From Streptomyces sp. BK208 (GTDB lineage: Bacteria > Actinomycetota > Actinomycetes > Streptomycetales > Streptomycetaceae), in assembly GCF_004364245.1 (NCBI RefSeq), contig NZ_SOAV01000002.1:310001-374000 (forward strand): a stretch of DNA of 64,000 bases, given 5' to 3'. Below, one piece after another: positions 27,569 through 36,036 of this stretch. Each line of letters opens with the position of its first letter. Positions within the stretch are counted from its first letter, which is position 1. Both the position numbers and the translations under genes were made by a program. The notes under the pieces were generated by a model, which did no database searches, was not told the DNA's origin, and saw only the letters and a program-made list of their open reading frames with translations.

Positions 27569-27631
27569 GCCACGGGGCCGCTGAGCCGCGGGGCCGCTGA
27601 GCCGCGGGGCCGCAGGGCCGCTGAGCCACAG
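27561..27631. repeat. Short tandem repeat at the end of the sigma gene
   Basis: About four copies of a 15-16-bp unit, GCCGCTGAGCC(G/A)CGG, start inside the last codons and stop of the ECF41 gene and continue into the spacer. Each unit contains TGA in the same relative place. Likely slippage expansion. Confidence 0.75.
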
Positions 27632-27699
27632 GGACTGCCACCGGGACGCGAGTCGAAAACCCACTACCGTCACGGCGGGCGGGGGCGGAGACTTCCCCC

Positions 27700-28317
27700 A
27701 TGGCGAACATGGGGATGCTCCGGGACGCGGTCACCGCCTGGGCGGCGGGCGGCCCCGGCGGCCCGGCGCAGGACTTGGCGGATCGGCTGGCCGTACACAC
27801 CGCCGTCCTCCTCGAAGGACCGAGCGACGCGGCGGCGGTCGAGGCGATGGCCGCGCGCCGCGGCCGGGACCTGGCGGCGGACGGCGTCTGCGTCCTCCCG
27901 ATGGGCGGCGCGATGAGCGTCGGCCGCTTCGCCGAACTCCTCGGCCCCGACGGCCTGGACCTGCGCCTGGTGGGCCTGTGCGACGAGCGGGAGCAGGACT
28001 TCTACGTCCGGGCCCTGCGCCGCGCCGACGCCGAGCCGGACGGCCTCTTCGTCTGCGCGGCCGACCTGGAGGACGAGCTCATCCGCGCGCTGGGCGTGAG
28101 CGTGGTGACCGAACTCGTGGTGGGGGAGGGGGAGTCGCGCCGCCTCCAGACCTTCCTGCGGCAGCCCGCCCAGCAGGGCCGCGCCGCACAGCAGCAGCTC
28201 CGCCGCTTCCTCGGCACCAAGTCCGGCCGCAAGATCCACTACGGCCGCATCCTGGTCGAGGCCCTGGAACCGGCCCGCACACCGGCTCCGCTCGCGGGAC
28301 TGTTCGCGGCGCTGTGA
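27700..28317 (+). CDS. Stand-alone OLD-type TOPRIM domain protein
   Basis: A 205-residue protein that is essentially one TOPRIM domain of the kind found at the C-terminus of OLD nucleases. The conserved Glu39 and Asp43 lie in VLLEGPSDAAAVEAM, and a DxE-like acidic group (Asp95) lies in LVGLCDERE. The later part (GTKSGRKIHYGRILVEAL) resembles the OLD-TOPRIM tail. There is no ABC ATPase domain in the chain or in adjacent genes, so this is not a complete OLD nuclease. It may be a metal-dependent nuclease or phosphotransferase needing a partner; its function is unknown. ATG 27700 is used, with GGCGGAG upstream; in-frame ATGs follow at codons 4 and 6. Confidence 0.75.
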   Translation: MANMGMLRDAVTAWAAGGPGGPAQDLADRLAVHTAVLLEGPSDAAAVEAMAARRGRDLAADGVCVLPMGGAMSVGRFAELLGPDGLDLRLVGLCDEREQDFYVRALRRADAEPDGLFVCAADLEDELIRALGVSVVTELVVGEGESRRLQTFLRQPAQQGRAAQQQLRRFLGTKSGRKIHYGRILVEALEPARTPAPLAGLFAAL

Positions 28318-28353
28318 CGGCCGCTGTCAGTGCCGGCTGACAGGATGCCGATC

Positions 28354-29007
28354 ATGAGCCGGATCATCTCCTACAGCACGGCCGACAAGGCCGACGTCCT
28401 CGCCTTCCTGGGAGCCGCCGAGGACCTGACGGCCGATCAGCGGCGCCGTCTCGGCATCATGCGCGAGCGGGCACGGCAGCGCCAGCGCGACCTCGACGGG
28501 CAGGACATCGACCTGGGCCTGTCCATACCGGACGCGCTCGAACACCTGGTGGCCGGTCACGCGAGCGCGCAGGGGGACTACGTGGCGGGCGCCTACCACC
28601 ACGCACTCCAGCTCGTCATCGACTGCAACGCCTCCGACCCGTCCGACCTGGGCGTGTACTCCAAGCCCGCCACCTTCTTCGGCCTGCTCGACGACGAGCT
28701 GCGCCGGCTGGGCGTGGCCCCCGACCTCCTGCTGTACGACCACCTCTTCTCCGGGCCCCCGGCGGGCATGCCCTTCTCCCTGCCGTATCCCGTGGACGGA
28801 CCGCACATCGGCACGCTCCCGCTGTCCAGGACCAAGCCCATGGCGGACGCCTACCGCGCGGTGCTGGACCGGATGGACGAGGACTTCCGGTACGAGGTCC
28901 GCCAGGTGATCGAGAAGCTGGAGTTCGAGCACGAGGAGTGGGAGTACGCGACGAAGAACATCGACTGGTACACGCAGGACACGCTCTTCTTCTCGATCAC
29001 GGGCTGA
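28354..29007 (+). CDS. Conserved hypothetical protein
   Basis: A 217-residue soluble protein that I do not recognise. It is acidic and helical, with no signal or membrane segment. Visible features are an Arg-rich helix MRERARQRQRDLDGQ, the central GAYHHALQLVIDCNASDPSDLG, and an aromatic C-terminus ending TQDTLFFSITG. ATG 28354 has AGGA 8 bases upstream; another in-frame ATG lies at 28345. It follows the TOPRIM gene by 36 bp on the same strand, so cotranscription is possible. GC bias at third positions is strong, supporting a real gene. Confidence 0.7.
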   Translation: MSRIISYSTADKADVLAFLGAAEDLTADQRRRLGIMRERARQRQRDLDGQDIDLGLSIPDALEHLVAGHASAQGDYVAGAYHHALQLVIDCNASDPSDLGVYSKPATFFGLLDDELRRLGVAPDLLLYDHLFSGPPAGMPFSLPYPVDGPHIGTLPLSRTKPMADAYRAVLDRMDEDFRYEVRQVIEKLEFEHEEWEYATKNIDWYTQDTLFFSITG

Positions 29008-29022
29008 TCCGAGCGGCCTCTC

Positions 29023-29458
29023 TCAGGCCGCCGCCAGCTCACACCACACGTACGTGCCCCGGTTGCCGTGCCTGGCGGGCGGATGCCACCCCCACCCGTC
29101 CGCGCAGGCCCGCACCAGCGCCAGCCCCCGCCCTCGCCTTGCCCCGCGTCGCCTTCGCCCCTTCCTCGCGGCCCTGAGGTCGCAGCCGCGCCGCCAACCG
29201 TCCCTGCCGTACCGGCGGAACTCCGACGTCTCGACCTTCCACGTCCCGAAAGCGACCGCGTCGCCGAAGATGTACGGCTCCGTGCGGCCGTAGCGGCCCT
29301 TGCACGGGTCGGAGTGGACCTGGATCGTGCCGCTTCGACGGACACGTCATCGCCAGTATCGGACCGGACGGCCCGATTTCGACGGTCCACGACCCTTCGA
29401 GCTGCTCCGCGAAAGCCCCCAGGTCCTGGGCGATGGCGCGCATCCCGGCGTAGTCCAT
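29023..29458 (-). pseudogene. Frameshifted chimeric remnant ending like an ATPase-type anti-sigma factor
   Basis: From ATG 29458 the minus-strand frame reads MDYAGMRAIAQDLGAFAEQL and on to MTCPSKRH, then loses sense. In a neighbouring frame, sense resumes at once (GTIQVHSDPCKGRYGRTEPY) and runs to a stop at 29023. The last 35 residues, beginning GRGLALVRACADGWGW and ending TYVWCELAAA, look like the C-terminal ATP-binding box of HATPase_c (RsbW-like) proteins. The middle (EFRRYGRDGWRRGCDLRA) belongs to something else. The simplest reading is a one-base frameshift near 29330 in a gene already fused to an ATPase tail. Sequencing error is the alternative. Confidence 0.5.
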
Positions 29459-29526
29459 GCCCCGAGAGTACCGAGCAGACCCGCTCCGGGACGTCCGCTG
29501 TCACACCCCACCGGTACCGTCGGATC

Positions 29527-31791
29527 ATGACCGACCAGCCCCCCGCGGCCCCCGGTGAGCGGCGGCTCGCCGTCCTCGAAGGCGTCCTGGAGAGGATCAC
29601 GTACGCCAACGAGGAGAACGGATACACCGTCGCCCGCGTCGACACCGGCAGAGGCGCCGGCGACCTGCTGACCGTCGTCGGCGCGCTGCTGGGCGCGCAG
29701 GTGGGGGAGTCGCTGCGGATGGAGGGGCGCTGGGGGTCGCACCCCCAGTACGGCAAGCAGTTCCACGTGGAGAACTACACGACGCTGCTGCCCGCCACCG
29801 TGCAGGGCATCCGGCGCTATCTCGGGTCCGGGCTGGTCAAGGGCATCGGGCCGGTCTTCGCCGACCGGATCACGCAGCACTTCGGGCTGGACACCCTCAC
29901 GATCATCGAGGAGGAGCCGAAGCGGCTCATCGAGGTGCCCGGTCTCGGGCCGAAGCGGACCAGGAAGATCGCCGACGCCTGGGAGGAGCAGAAGGCGATC
30001 AAGGAGGTCATGCTCTTCCTCCAGACCGTCGAGGTGTCGACGTCGATCGCCGTGCGGATCTACAAGAAGTACGGCGACGCCTCCATCTCCGTGGTGAAGA
30101 ACCAGCCGTACCGCCTCGCCGCCGACGTCTGGGGCATCGGCTTCCTCACCGCCGACAAGATCGCCCAGTCGGTCGGGATCCCGCACGACAGCCCGGAGCG
30201 GGTGAAGGCCGGGCTGCAGTACGCGCTGTCGCAGGCCACCGACCAGGGGCACTGCTACCTCCCCGAGGAGAAGCTGATCGCGGACGCGGTGAAGCTGCTC
30301 CAGGTGGACACCGGGCTCGTCATCGAGTGCCTCGGCGAGCTGGCCGCCGAGCCGGCGGACGACCCGGAGGCAGACCCCGGTGTCGTACGGGAGAAGGTGC
30401 CGGGACCCGAGGGCGGCGACCCCGTCACCGCCGTCTACCTCGTGCCCTTCCACCGGGCCGAGCTGGCCCTGGCCGGACAGCTGCGCCGGCTGCTCCGCAC
30501 GGACGAGGACCGGATGCCCGGCTTCCGGGACGTGGCCTGGGACAAGGCGCTGGGGTGGCTGAAGGGGCGTACGGGCGCCGACCTCGCGCCCGAGCAGGAG
30601 GCGGCCGTCCGGCTCGCGCTGACCGAGAAGGTAGCCGTCCTCACCGGCGGGCCCGGCTGCGGCAAGTCCTTCACCGTCCGGTCGATCGTCGAGCTGGCCC
30701 GGGCCAAGCAGGCGAAGGTGGTGCTGGCCGCGCCCACCGGCCGGGCCGCCAAGCGGCTCGCCGAGCTGACCGGCGCCGAGGCGTCCACCGTGCACCGGCT
30801 GCTGGAGCTGAAGCCCGGCGGCGACGCGGCCTACGACCGGGAGCGGCCGCTGGACGCCGACCTCGTCGTGGTCGACGAGGCGTCGATGCTGGACCTCCTG
30901 CTGGCCAACAAGCTCGTCAAGGCCGTCGCCCCGGGTGCCCACCTGCTGCTCGTCGGGGACGTCGACCAGTTGCCCAGCGTGGGTGCGGGGGAGGTGCTCC
31001 GGGACCTGCTGGCCCCGGGCAGCCCGGTGCCCGCCGTGCGCCTCACCCGCGTCTTCCGGCAGGCCCAGCAGTCCGGCGTCGTCACCAACGCGCACCGGAT
31101 CAACGCCGGGCAGCACCCCGTCACCGACGGCATGAAGGACTTCTTCCTCTTCGTCGAGGACGACACCGAGGAGGCGGGGCGGCTGACCGTCGACGTGGCG
31201 GCGCGGCGCATCCCCGCGAAGTTCGGGCTGGACCCGCGCCGGGACGTGCAGGTGCTCGCGCCCATGCACCGCGGACCCGCCGGCGCCGGGACGCTGAACG
31301 GGCTGCTCCAGCAGGCCGTCACCCCGGGGCGCCCGGACGTGCCCGAGAAGCGGTTCGGCGGCCGGGTCTTCCGGGTCGGCGACAAGGTCACCCAGATCCG
31401 CAACAATTACGACAAGGGCGAGAACGGCGTCTTCAACGGCACCGTCGGCGTCGTCACCTCGCTCGACCCGGTGGACCAGCGGCTCACCGTGCTGACGGAC
31501 GAGGACGAGGAGGTGCCCTACGACTTCGACGAACTGGACGAGCTGGCCCACGCGTACGCGGTCACCATCCACCGGTCCCAGGGCAGCGAGTACCCGGCGG
31601 TGGTCATCCCGGTGACGACCGGGGCCTGGATGATGCTCCAGCGGAACCTGCTGTACACGGCGGTCACCCGGGCGAAGAAGCTGGTCGTGCTGGTCGGGTC
31701 GCGCAAGGCGATCGGGCAGGCGGTCCGGACGGTGTCGGCCGGGCGGCGGTGCACGGCGCTCGACTTCCGGCTGGCGGGGCCCCGGCCCTGA
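29527..31791 (+). CDS. recD2: RecD2-type ATP-dependent DNA helicase
   Basis: A 754-residue SF1B helicase of the RecD2 type, a 5'-3' helicase found in bacteria independently of RecBC. The N-terminal OB-like region (VLERITYANEENGYTVARVD) is followed by helix-hairpin-helix modules (GIGPVFADRI, VPGLGPKRTRKIADAW). Walker A GGPGCGKS is at 374-381, Walker B-like motif II is VVVDEASML, then LVGDVDQLPSVGAG. The C-terminal UvrD_C_2-like motif IHRSQGSEYPAVV and VTRAKKLV end the motor. No ribosome site precedes ATG 29527; TACCGT 6 bases upstream is compatible with a leaderless transcript. Role: DNA repair or replication-fork processing. Confidence 0.93.
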   Translation: MTDQPPAAPGERRLAVLEGVLERITYANEENGYTVARVDTGRGAGDLLTVVGALLGAQVGESLRMEGRWGSHPQYGKQFHVENYTTLLPATVQGIRRYLGSGLVKGIGPVFADRITQHFGLDTLTIIEEEPKRLIEVPGLGPKRTRKIADAWEEQKAIKEVMLFLQTVEVSTSIAVRIYKKYGDASISVVKNQPYRLAADVWGIGFLTADKIAQSVGIPHDSPERVKAGLQYALSQATDQGHCYLPEEKLIADAVKLLQVDTGLVIECLGELAAEPADDPEADPGVVREKVPGPEGGDPVTAVYLVPFHRAELALAGQLRRLLRTDEDRMPGFRDVAWDKALGWLKGRTGADLAPEQEAAVRLALTEKVAVLTGGPGCGKSFTVRSIVELARAKQAKVVLAAPTGRAAKRLAELTGAEASTVHRLLELKPGGDAAYDRERPLDADLVVVDEASMLDLLLANKLVKAVAPGAHLLLVGDVDQLPSVGAGEVLRDLLAPGSPVPAVRLTRVFRQAQQSGVVTNAHRINAGQHPVTDGMKDFFLFVEDDTEEAGRLTVDVAARRIPAKFGLDPRRDVQVLAPMHRGPAGAGTLNGLLQQAVTPGRPDVPEKRFGGRVFRVGDKVTQIRNNYDKGENGVFNGTVGVVTSLDPVDQRLTVLTDEDEEVPYDFDELDELAHAYAVTIHRSQGSEYPAVVIPVTTGAWMMLQRNLLYTAVTRAKKLVVLVGSRKAIGQAVRTVSAGRRCTALDFRLAGPRP

Positions 31792-31900
31792 AACCTTCCG
31801 GCGGGCCCCACGGACCGTGTGAAAAAAATGATCGATCAAACGAGTCGTAAAGGTCACACAGCACTTCCGGATGGGCGCCGGAGGGGGCAGGATGAGCAAG

Positions 31901-31929
31901 TTGACGGCACTGAGTGCCGCCGATAGGCC
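31901..31929 (+). promoter_or_regulatory. Candidate citA promoter
   Basis: TTGACG (31901-31906), 17 bases, TAGGCC (31924-31929). The spacer is largely a palindrome, GGCACT-G-AGTGCC (31906-31918), which could bind a regulator between the -35 and -10 elements. The remaining 100 bp to citA contain no other clear signal. Confidence 0.45.
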
Positions 31930-32028
31930 CGATGGTCGACCCCGAGTGCACTCTCCTGAGCCAAGTGGGGGATGGTAGAGACAGTCAGGGCACCTCGAAG
32001 ATGAGGCACTACGTCGGTGAGGGAAGAC

Positions 32029-33318
32029 GTGAGCGACAACTCTGTAGTACTGCGGTACGGCGATGGCGAGTACACCTACCCGGTGATCGACAGCACCGTC
32101 GGCGACAAGGGCTTCGACATCGGGAAGCTCCGCGCCCAGACCGGGCTGGTGACGCTGGACAGCGGTTACGGCAACACCGCCGCCTACAAATCCGCCATTA
32201 CCTATCTGGACGGCGAAGCCGGCATCCTCCGGTACCGCGGCTACCCGATCGAGCAGCTGGCCGAGCGCTCCTCCTTCGTGGAGGTGGCCTACCTGCTGAT
32301 CAACGGCGAGCTGCCGACGGTCGACGAGCTGTCCTCGTTCAAGGACGAGATCACGCAGCACACCCTGCTGCACGAGGACGTCAAGAACTTCTACAAGGGC
32401 TTCCCGCGCGACGCCCACCCGATGGCCATGCTGTCGTCGGTCGTCTCGGCGCTGTCCACCTTCTACCAGGACAGCCACAACCCGTTCGACGAGCGTCAGC
32501 GCAACCTCTCCACGATCCGGCTGCTCGCCAAGCTTCCGACGATCGCGGCCTACGCGTACAAGAAGTCGATCGGCCACCCGTTCGTCTACCCGCGCAACGA
32601 CCTCGGCTACGTCGAGAACTTCCTGCGCATGACGTTCTCGGTGCCGGCGCAGGAGTACGAGCTGGACCCGACGGTCGTCGCGGCGCTCGACAAGCTGCTG
32701 ATCCTGCACGCGGACCACGAGCAGAACTGCTCGACCTCCACCGTCCGCCTGGTCGGCTCCTCGCAGGCGAACATGTTCGCCTCGATCTCCGCCGGCATCA
32801 ACGCCCTGTGGGGCCCGCTGCACGGCGGCGCCAACCAGTCGGTGCTGGAGATGCTGGAAGGCATCCGCGACGCGGGCGGCGACGTCGACTCCTTCATCCG
32901 CAAGGTGAAGAACAAGGAGGACGGCGTCCGCCTGATGGGCTTCGGCCACCGGGTCTACAAGAACTTCGACCCGCGCGCCAAGATCATCAAGGCCGCCGCG
33001 CACGACGTGCTCTCCGCCCTCGGCAAGTCCGACGAGCTGCTGGACATCGCCCTGAAGCTGGAGGAGCACGCGCTCTCCGACGACTACTTCGTCTCGCGCA
33101 GCCTCTACCCGAACGTCGACTTCTACACCGGTCTGATCTACCGGGCCATGGGCTTCCCGACCGAGATGTTCACGGTCCTGTTCGCCCTCGGCCGGCTGCC
33201 GGGCTGGATCGCCCAGTGGCACGAGATGATCAAGGAGCCGGGTTCCCGCATCGGCCGCCCGCGCCAGATCTACACGGGCGTCGTCGAGCGCGACTTCGTG
33301 CCCGTCGAGGAGCGCTGA
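32029..33318 (+). CDS. citA: Citrate synthase
   Basis: A 429-residue hexameric-type citrate synthase that condenses oxaloacetate and acetyl-CoA at the entry of the TCA cycle. GTG 32029 is preceded by GAGGGA; an in-frame GTG twelve bases earlier lacks a site. It opens SDNSVVLRYGDGEYTYP-like. Catalytic residues are visible in LHADHEQNCSTSTVR, GFGHRVYKNFDPRAKI (active-site His) and the Asp of YPNVDFYTGLIY, with GGANQSVLEML in the CoA region. It matches my memory of S. coelicolor CitA. It is monocistronic, with its own hairpin terminator. Confidence 0.97.
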   Translation: MSDNSVVLRYGDGEYTYPVIDSTVGDKGFDIGKLRAQTGLVTLDSGYGNTAAYKSAITYLDGEAGILRYRGYPIEQLAERSSFVEVAYLLINGELPTVDELSSFKDEITQHTLLHEDVKNFYKGFPRDAHPMAMLSSVVSALSTFYQDSHNPFDERQRNLSTIRLLAKLPTIAAYAYKKSIGHPFVYPRNDLGYVENFLRMTFSVPAQEYELDPTVVAALDKLLILHADHEQNCSTSTVRLVGSSQANMFASISAGINALWGPLHGGANQSVLEMLEGIRDAGGDVDSFIRKVKNKEDGVRLMGFGHRVYKNFDPRAKIIKAAAHDVLSALGKSDELLDIALKLEEHALSDDYFVSRSLYPNVDFYTGLIYRAMGFPTEMFTVLFALGRLPGWIAQWHEMIKEPGSRIGRPRQIYTGVVERDFVPVEER

Positions 33319-33352
33319 GCCGCAAGGCACCCCCGCAGCGCGTCAGGTGAGT

Positions 33353-33383
33353 CCCGTACCGCCCCGAGTGGTACGGGGCTTTT
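33353..33383 (+). terminator. citA terminator
   Basis: CCCGTACC (33353-33360) pairs with GGTACGGG (33370-33377) across a 9-nt loop and is followed by GCTTTT, a rho-independent terminator 35 bp after the citA stop. Confidence 0.85.
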
Positions 33384-33390
33384 CCGTGCC

Positions 33391-33493
33391 GCCCGGGAAC
33401 GGTGGTCCGTGCGCGGGAACGGTGGTCCGTGCCCGGCAACAGCAGAAGGCGCCCTGGCGCCGGTCCCCCCACGGGCCGACGATCCAGGGCGCC
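33391..33493. repeat. 20-bp tandem repeat and long hairpin in the citA-lysR spacer
   Basis: Two tandem 20-bp copies (33391-33410, 33411-33430; GCGCGGGAACGGTGGTCCGT with one difference) are followed by a partial third. Next is a 10-bp inverted repeat GGCGCCCTGG / CCAGGGCGCC (33448-33457 with 33484-33493) with a 26-nt loop. No coding frame is convincing here. Confidence 0.6.
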
Positions 33494-33566
33494 TTCCCAT
33501 GCCCCGGTGCGGATTCCCCCCACGGGATCCGGCCGGGCGTCTGTGAGGACAGCGCCTGAATTCGCT

Positions 33567-33660
33567 GTGTCGTGCGTCGTACGAGTCGTCGTACGGGTCG
33601 TACGGGTCATGCGGTTGTACGGGGTCGTACGGTCCGTGCAGTCGTACCTGTCGTGCGGTC
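33567..33660. repeat. Degenerate GTCGTACGG microrepeat
   Basis: About eight irregular copies of GTCGTACG(G) or close variants are packed in 95 bp. On the minus strand they give a meaningless Thr/Arg-rich translation. Together with the preceding elements this fills most of the 700-bp spacer between citA and the lysR gene. Confidence 0.6.
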
Positions 33661-33691
33661 TGCCGGGACAGCGCACGCCCGGGAGGGCCGC

Positions 33692-33793
33692 TCAAAGCTT
33701 CCCGGTGTACGTGTCCCGGCAACGCAGCTCTGGGAAAGTCCCCCAAGACATCCCCAGATACCAGGTGGCGCCCCCCAAGACGCTGCCTGACAT
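33692..33793 (-). other. Possible 33-codon ORF or small RNA locus
   Basis: From ATG 33793 the minus strand encodes a 33-residue peptide containing GGATWYLGMSWGTFPELRC. The site GAAGG lies 13 bases upstream. The area is less GC-rich than its surroundings (seven of 33 third positions are A or T) and contains the direct repeat GTCTTGGGGG twice. I do not recognise the peptide. It may be a small gene, a leader peptide or a non-coding RNA; the evidence is thin. Confidence 0.25.
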
Positions 33794-34022
33794 CGCCAAC
33801 TTAGACCTTCGAACCCCTTCGATGGTTACGTTCGCGTCACTGTGATCTGCGTCTCTTGCATATGTCCCTTGGGTGCGCAAGAGCCCCGTACGTCGCACGG
33901 GCCTCAAGCGTAAGGAAGATGCGCGAGCCTTGTGAAGAGCTTATGTGAGGAGGGTGCCGGACTCCAGAGGTGCAGCCCCTCGACCTGCGTGAAATGCGGA
34001 CCAGTCGGGGTGCGCACGGCGC

Positions 34023-35060
34023 CTACGCCGGCGCGGTCAGTGGGTCGGGGTGCGCCGCCACGTAGTCGCGGGCCGCTTCGGCGAAGGCGCGGACGAGGGT
34101 GTTGTCCGCCGCGGAGAGCCAGATCAGGCGCCATTCGTAGGCCGGGGCGCCCTTGATCGGCACGAACGCCACGTCGGGGCGGGCGTCGTACACACTCGCG
34201 TGGGACGGGACGGGGTAGACCCCGCGGCCCGCGCCGATCAGCGCACACATCTCCTGGACACTGCCGAATTCCGCGCCCCTCCCGGCGGCCCCGCCCGCCG
34301 GCGCCCCGCCGAGGGGGTACGACGACGCATCCTCCGGCCAGGCGAACAACTGCTCCGCGCCCTCGGGAACGGCCCACCGGGCCGCCTGCCCGGGCACGGC
34401 CTTCCCGGCCGGCTGCCCGGGTGCGGAGGTCCGCACGGCCCGGTCCGGGGACGCCCGCGGCCGCAGCACCTCGTACCGTCCGATCTCCGCCACGTCCACC
34501 GCCGCCCGCCGCGCCAGCGGATGCCGGGCGGAGACGGCGAGCATCGGCGCCTCCCGGAACAGCACCGGGCCCGCGGTGAGCTCGGGCGCCTGCGTCGACA
34601 CCGGGGCGGCGAAGTTGTCGATGAGCAGGACGTCGATCACGTCCTCGCGCAGGGGCGCCGTCCCGTCCGTGAAACGGCTCTCGTGCAGCCGCACCTCGCA
34701 CCCCGGATGCCGGGTCCGCAGCAACTCCGCCACGCGCACCACGAACTCCGCGGTGGCCGTCCCCAGGAACCCGACCCGCAGCACGCCGTCCACGCCCCGG
34801 CCCGCGGCCACCGCTCGCGCGAAGGCGTCCAGGACCGCCTGGTGCGCGGGCCGCAGATCCTCGAAGAGGCGCCGCCCGATCGCGGTGAAGGCCACCCGTC
34901 TGCTGGTCCGCTCGAAGAGGGCCGCGCCGACCGACCGCTCCAGCTTCTGGACCGTCTTGCTGACCATGGCCACCGAGACGCGCAGCCGCTCGGCGCTGCG
35001 CCCGAAGTGGAGCTCCTCGCCGACGGTCAGAAAGATCTCGATCTCACGTCGCTCCACCAC
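34023..35060 (-). CDS. LysR family transcriptional regulator
   Basis: A 345-residue LysR-type regulator starting at GTG 35060 (MVERREIEIFLTVGEELHFG), with helix-turn-helix SAERLRVSVAMVSKTVQKLE at about 17-36. The effector domain contains an unusual low-complexity insertion at about 200-265, rich in Ala, Gly and Pro (SAPGQPAGKAVPGQAARW and later GGAPAGGAAGRG), which lengthens the protein beyond the usual 300 residues. It is divergent from an NmrA-like reductase/DUF1772 pair, its probable target. Confidence 0.9.
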   Translation of the reverse strand: MVERREIEIFLTVGEELHFGRSAERLRVSVAMVSKTVQKLERSVGAALFERTSRRVAFTAIGRRLFEDLRPAHQAVLDAFARAVAAGRGVDGVLRVGFLGTATAEFVVRVAELLRTRHPGCEVRLHESRFTDGTAPLREDVIDVLLIDNFAAPVSTQAPELTAGPVLFREAPMLAVSARHPLARRAAVDVAEIGRYEVLRPRASPDRAVRTSAPGQPAGKAVPGQAARWAVPEGAEQLFAWPEDASSYPLGGAPAGGAAGRGAEFGSVQEMCALIGAGRGVYPVPSHASVYDARPDVAFVPIKGAPAYEWRLIWLSAADNTLVRAFAEAARDYVAAHPDPLTAPA

Positions 35061-35083
35061 GGCCCCCCACCGTCAACCACAGG

Positions 35084-35112
35084 TCAACGATCCTTGCACG
35101 ATCGGCAGTTGA
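35084..35112. promoter_or_regulatory. Candidate LysR operator
   Basis: Nested inverted repeats TCAAC (35084-35088) / GTTGA (35108-35112) and CGATC (35088-35092) / GATCG (35100-35104) lie between the divergent LysR and NmrA-like genes, close to the LysR start. The spacing is compatible with a LysR tetramer site. Confidence 0.45.
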
Positions 35113-35196
35113 TGGCGATACCCGGGTGGCCGAGGCTGTGAGCACGCCGCAGAACGCGGCCTCGGAGCACCATCCGTGAAAGTCGAGGCGATCACC

Positions 35197-36036
35197 ATGA
35201 CGTCCCCCGCACTCACCCTGGTCCTGGGCGGAACCGGAAAGACCGGACGCCGTGTCGTGCGCCGGCTGACCGACCGGGGCCACAGCGTCCGGATCGGCTC
35301 ACGGTCCGGCGGGATCCCCTTCGACTGGGACGACCCCGCGACCTGGCAGCCCGCCCTGACCGGCGTCGACGCCGTCTACGTCTCCTACCAGCCGGACCTC
35401 GCCGTGCCCGGTGCCCCCGAGGCGATCGGCGCCTTCGCCGAGCTGGCGGTACGGACCGGAGCGCGCCGTCTGGTGCTGCTCTCCGGGCGCGGTGAGCCGG
35501 AGGCCGAGGCGTGCGAGAAGGCGCTGGCGGCCTCGGGCGCGCAGTGGACGGTCCTGCGCGCCTCGTTCTTCGCCCAGAACTTCAGCGAGGGCGACTTCCT
35601 CGGTGCGGTCCTCGGCGGGCGGCTCGCGCTGCCGGTCCAGGACGTCGAGGAGCCCTTCGTCGATGCCGACGACATCGCCGAGGTCGCCGCCACCGTCCTG
35701 ACCGAAGGCGGGCACACCGGCCGCACCTACGACCTGACCGGCCCCCGGCTGCTGACCTTCACGCAGGCCATGGCCGCGATCGGGGCGGCGACCGGCCGCG
35801 AGATCGGCTACGTCGCGGTCCCCGCGGAGGCCTACGCCGCCGACCTCGCCGCGCACGGCGTCCCGGCCGCCTTCGCCGACCTGCTGACCCACCTGTTCAC
35901 GAGCGTCCTCGACGGCCGCAACGCCCGTCTCGGAGACGGCGTCCGGCAGGTCCTCGGCCGGCCGGCCCGAGACTTCACCGACCACGTCGCCGAGGCCGCC
36001 GCCGCAGGCGTCTGGACCCCCGGGGCCGCCTCGTGA
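35197..36036 (+). CDS. NmrA-like NAD(P)-binding oxidoreductase
   Basis: A 279-residue atypical short-chain dehydrogenase of the NmrA / NAD(P)H-binding group. The Rossmann motif LVLGGTGKTGRRVVRRL is near the N-terminus. There is no YxxxK catalytic pair in the usual place, as is typical of this group. ATG 35197 (GAGGCG upstream) is preferred to GTG 35176. Relatives act as quinone or isoflavone reductase-like enzymes or redox sensors. The stop overlaps the DUF1772 start (GTGA), so the two form an operon divergent from the LysR gene. Confidence 0.87.
   Translation: MTSPALTLVLGGTGKTGRRVVRRLTDRGHSVRIGSRSGGIPFDWDDPATWQPALTGVDAVYVSYQPDLAVPGAPEAIGAFAELAVRTGARRLVLLSGRGEPEAEACEKALAASGAQWTVLRASFFAQNFSEGDFLGAVLGGRLALPVQDVEEPFVDADDIAEVAATVLTEGGHTGRTYDLTGPRLLTFTQAMAAIGAATGREIGYVAVPAEAYAADLAAHGVPAAFADLLTHLFTSVLDGRNARLGDGVRQVLGRPARDFTDHVAEAAAAGVWTPGAAS

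Noticed and set aside
29347..33330. Very long minus-strand open frame (1,327 codons) opposite recD2 and citA
   Set aside because: It is antisense to two well-identified genes, is rich in Arg/Gly/Leu/Val/Asp from mirrored codons and has no recognisable motif; long antisense frames are expected at this GC content.
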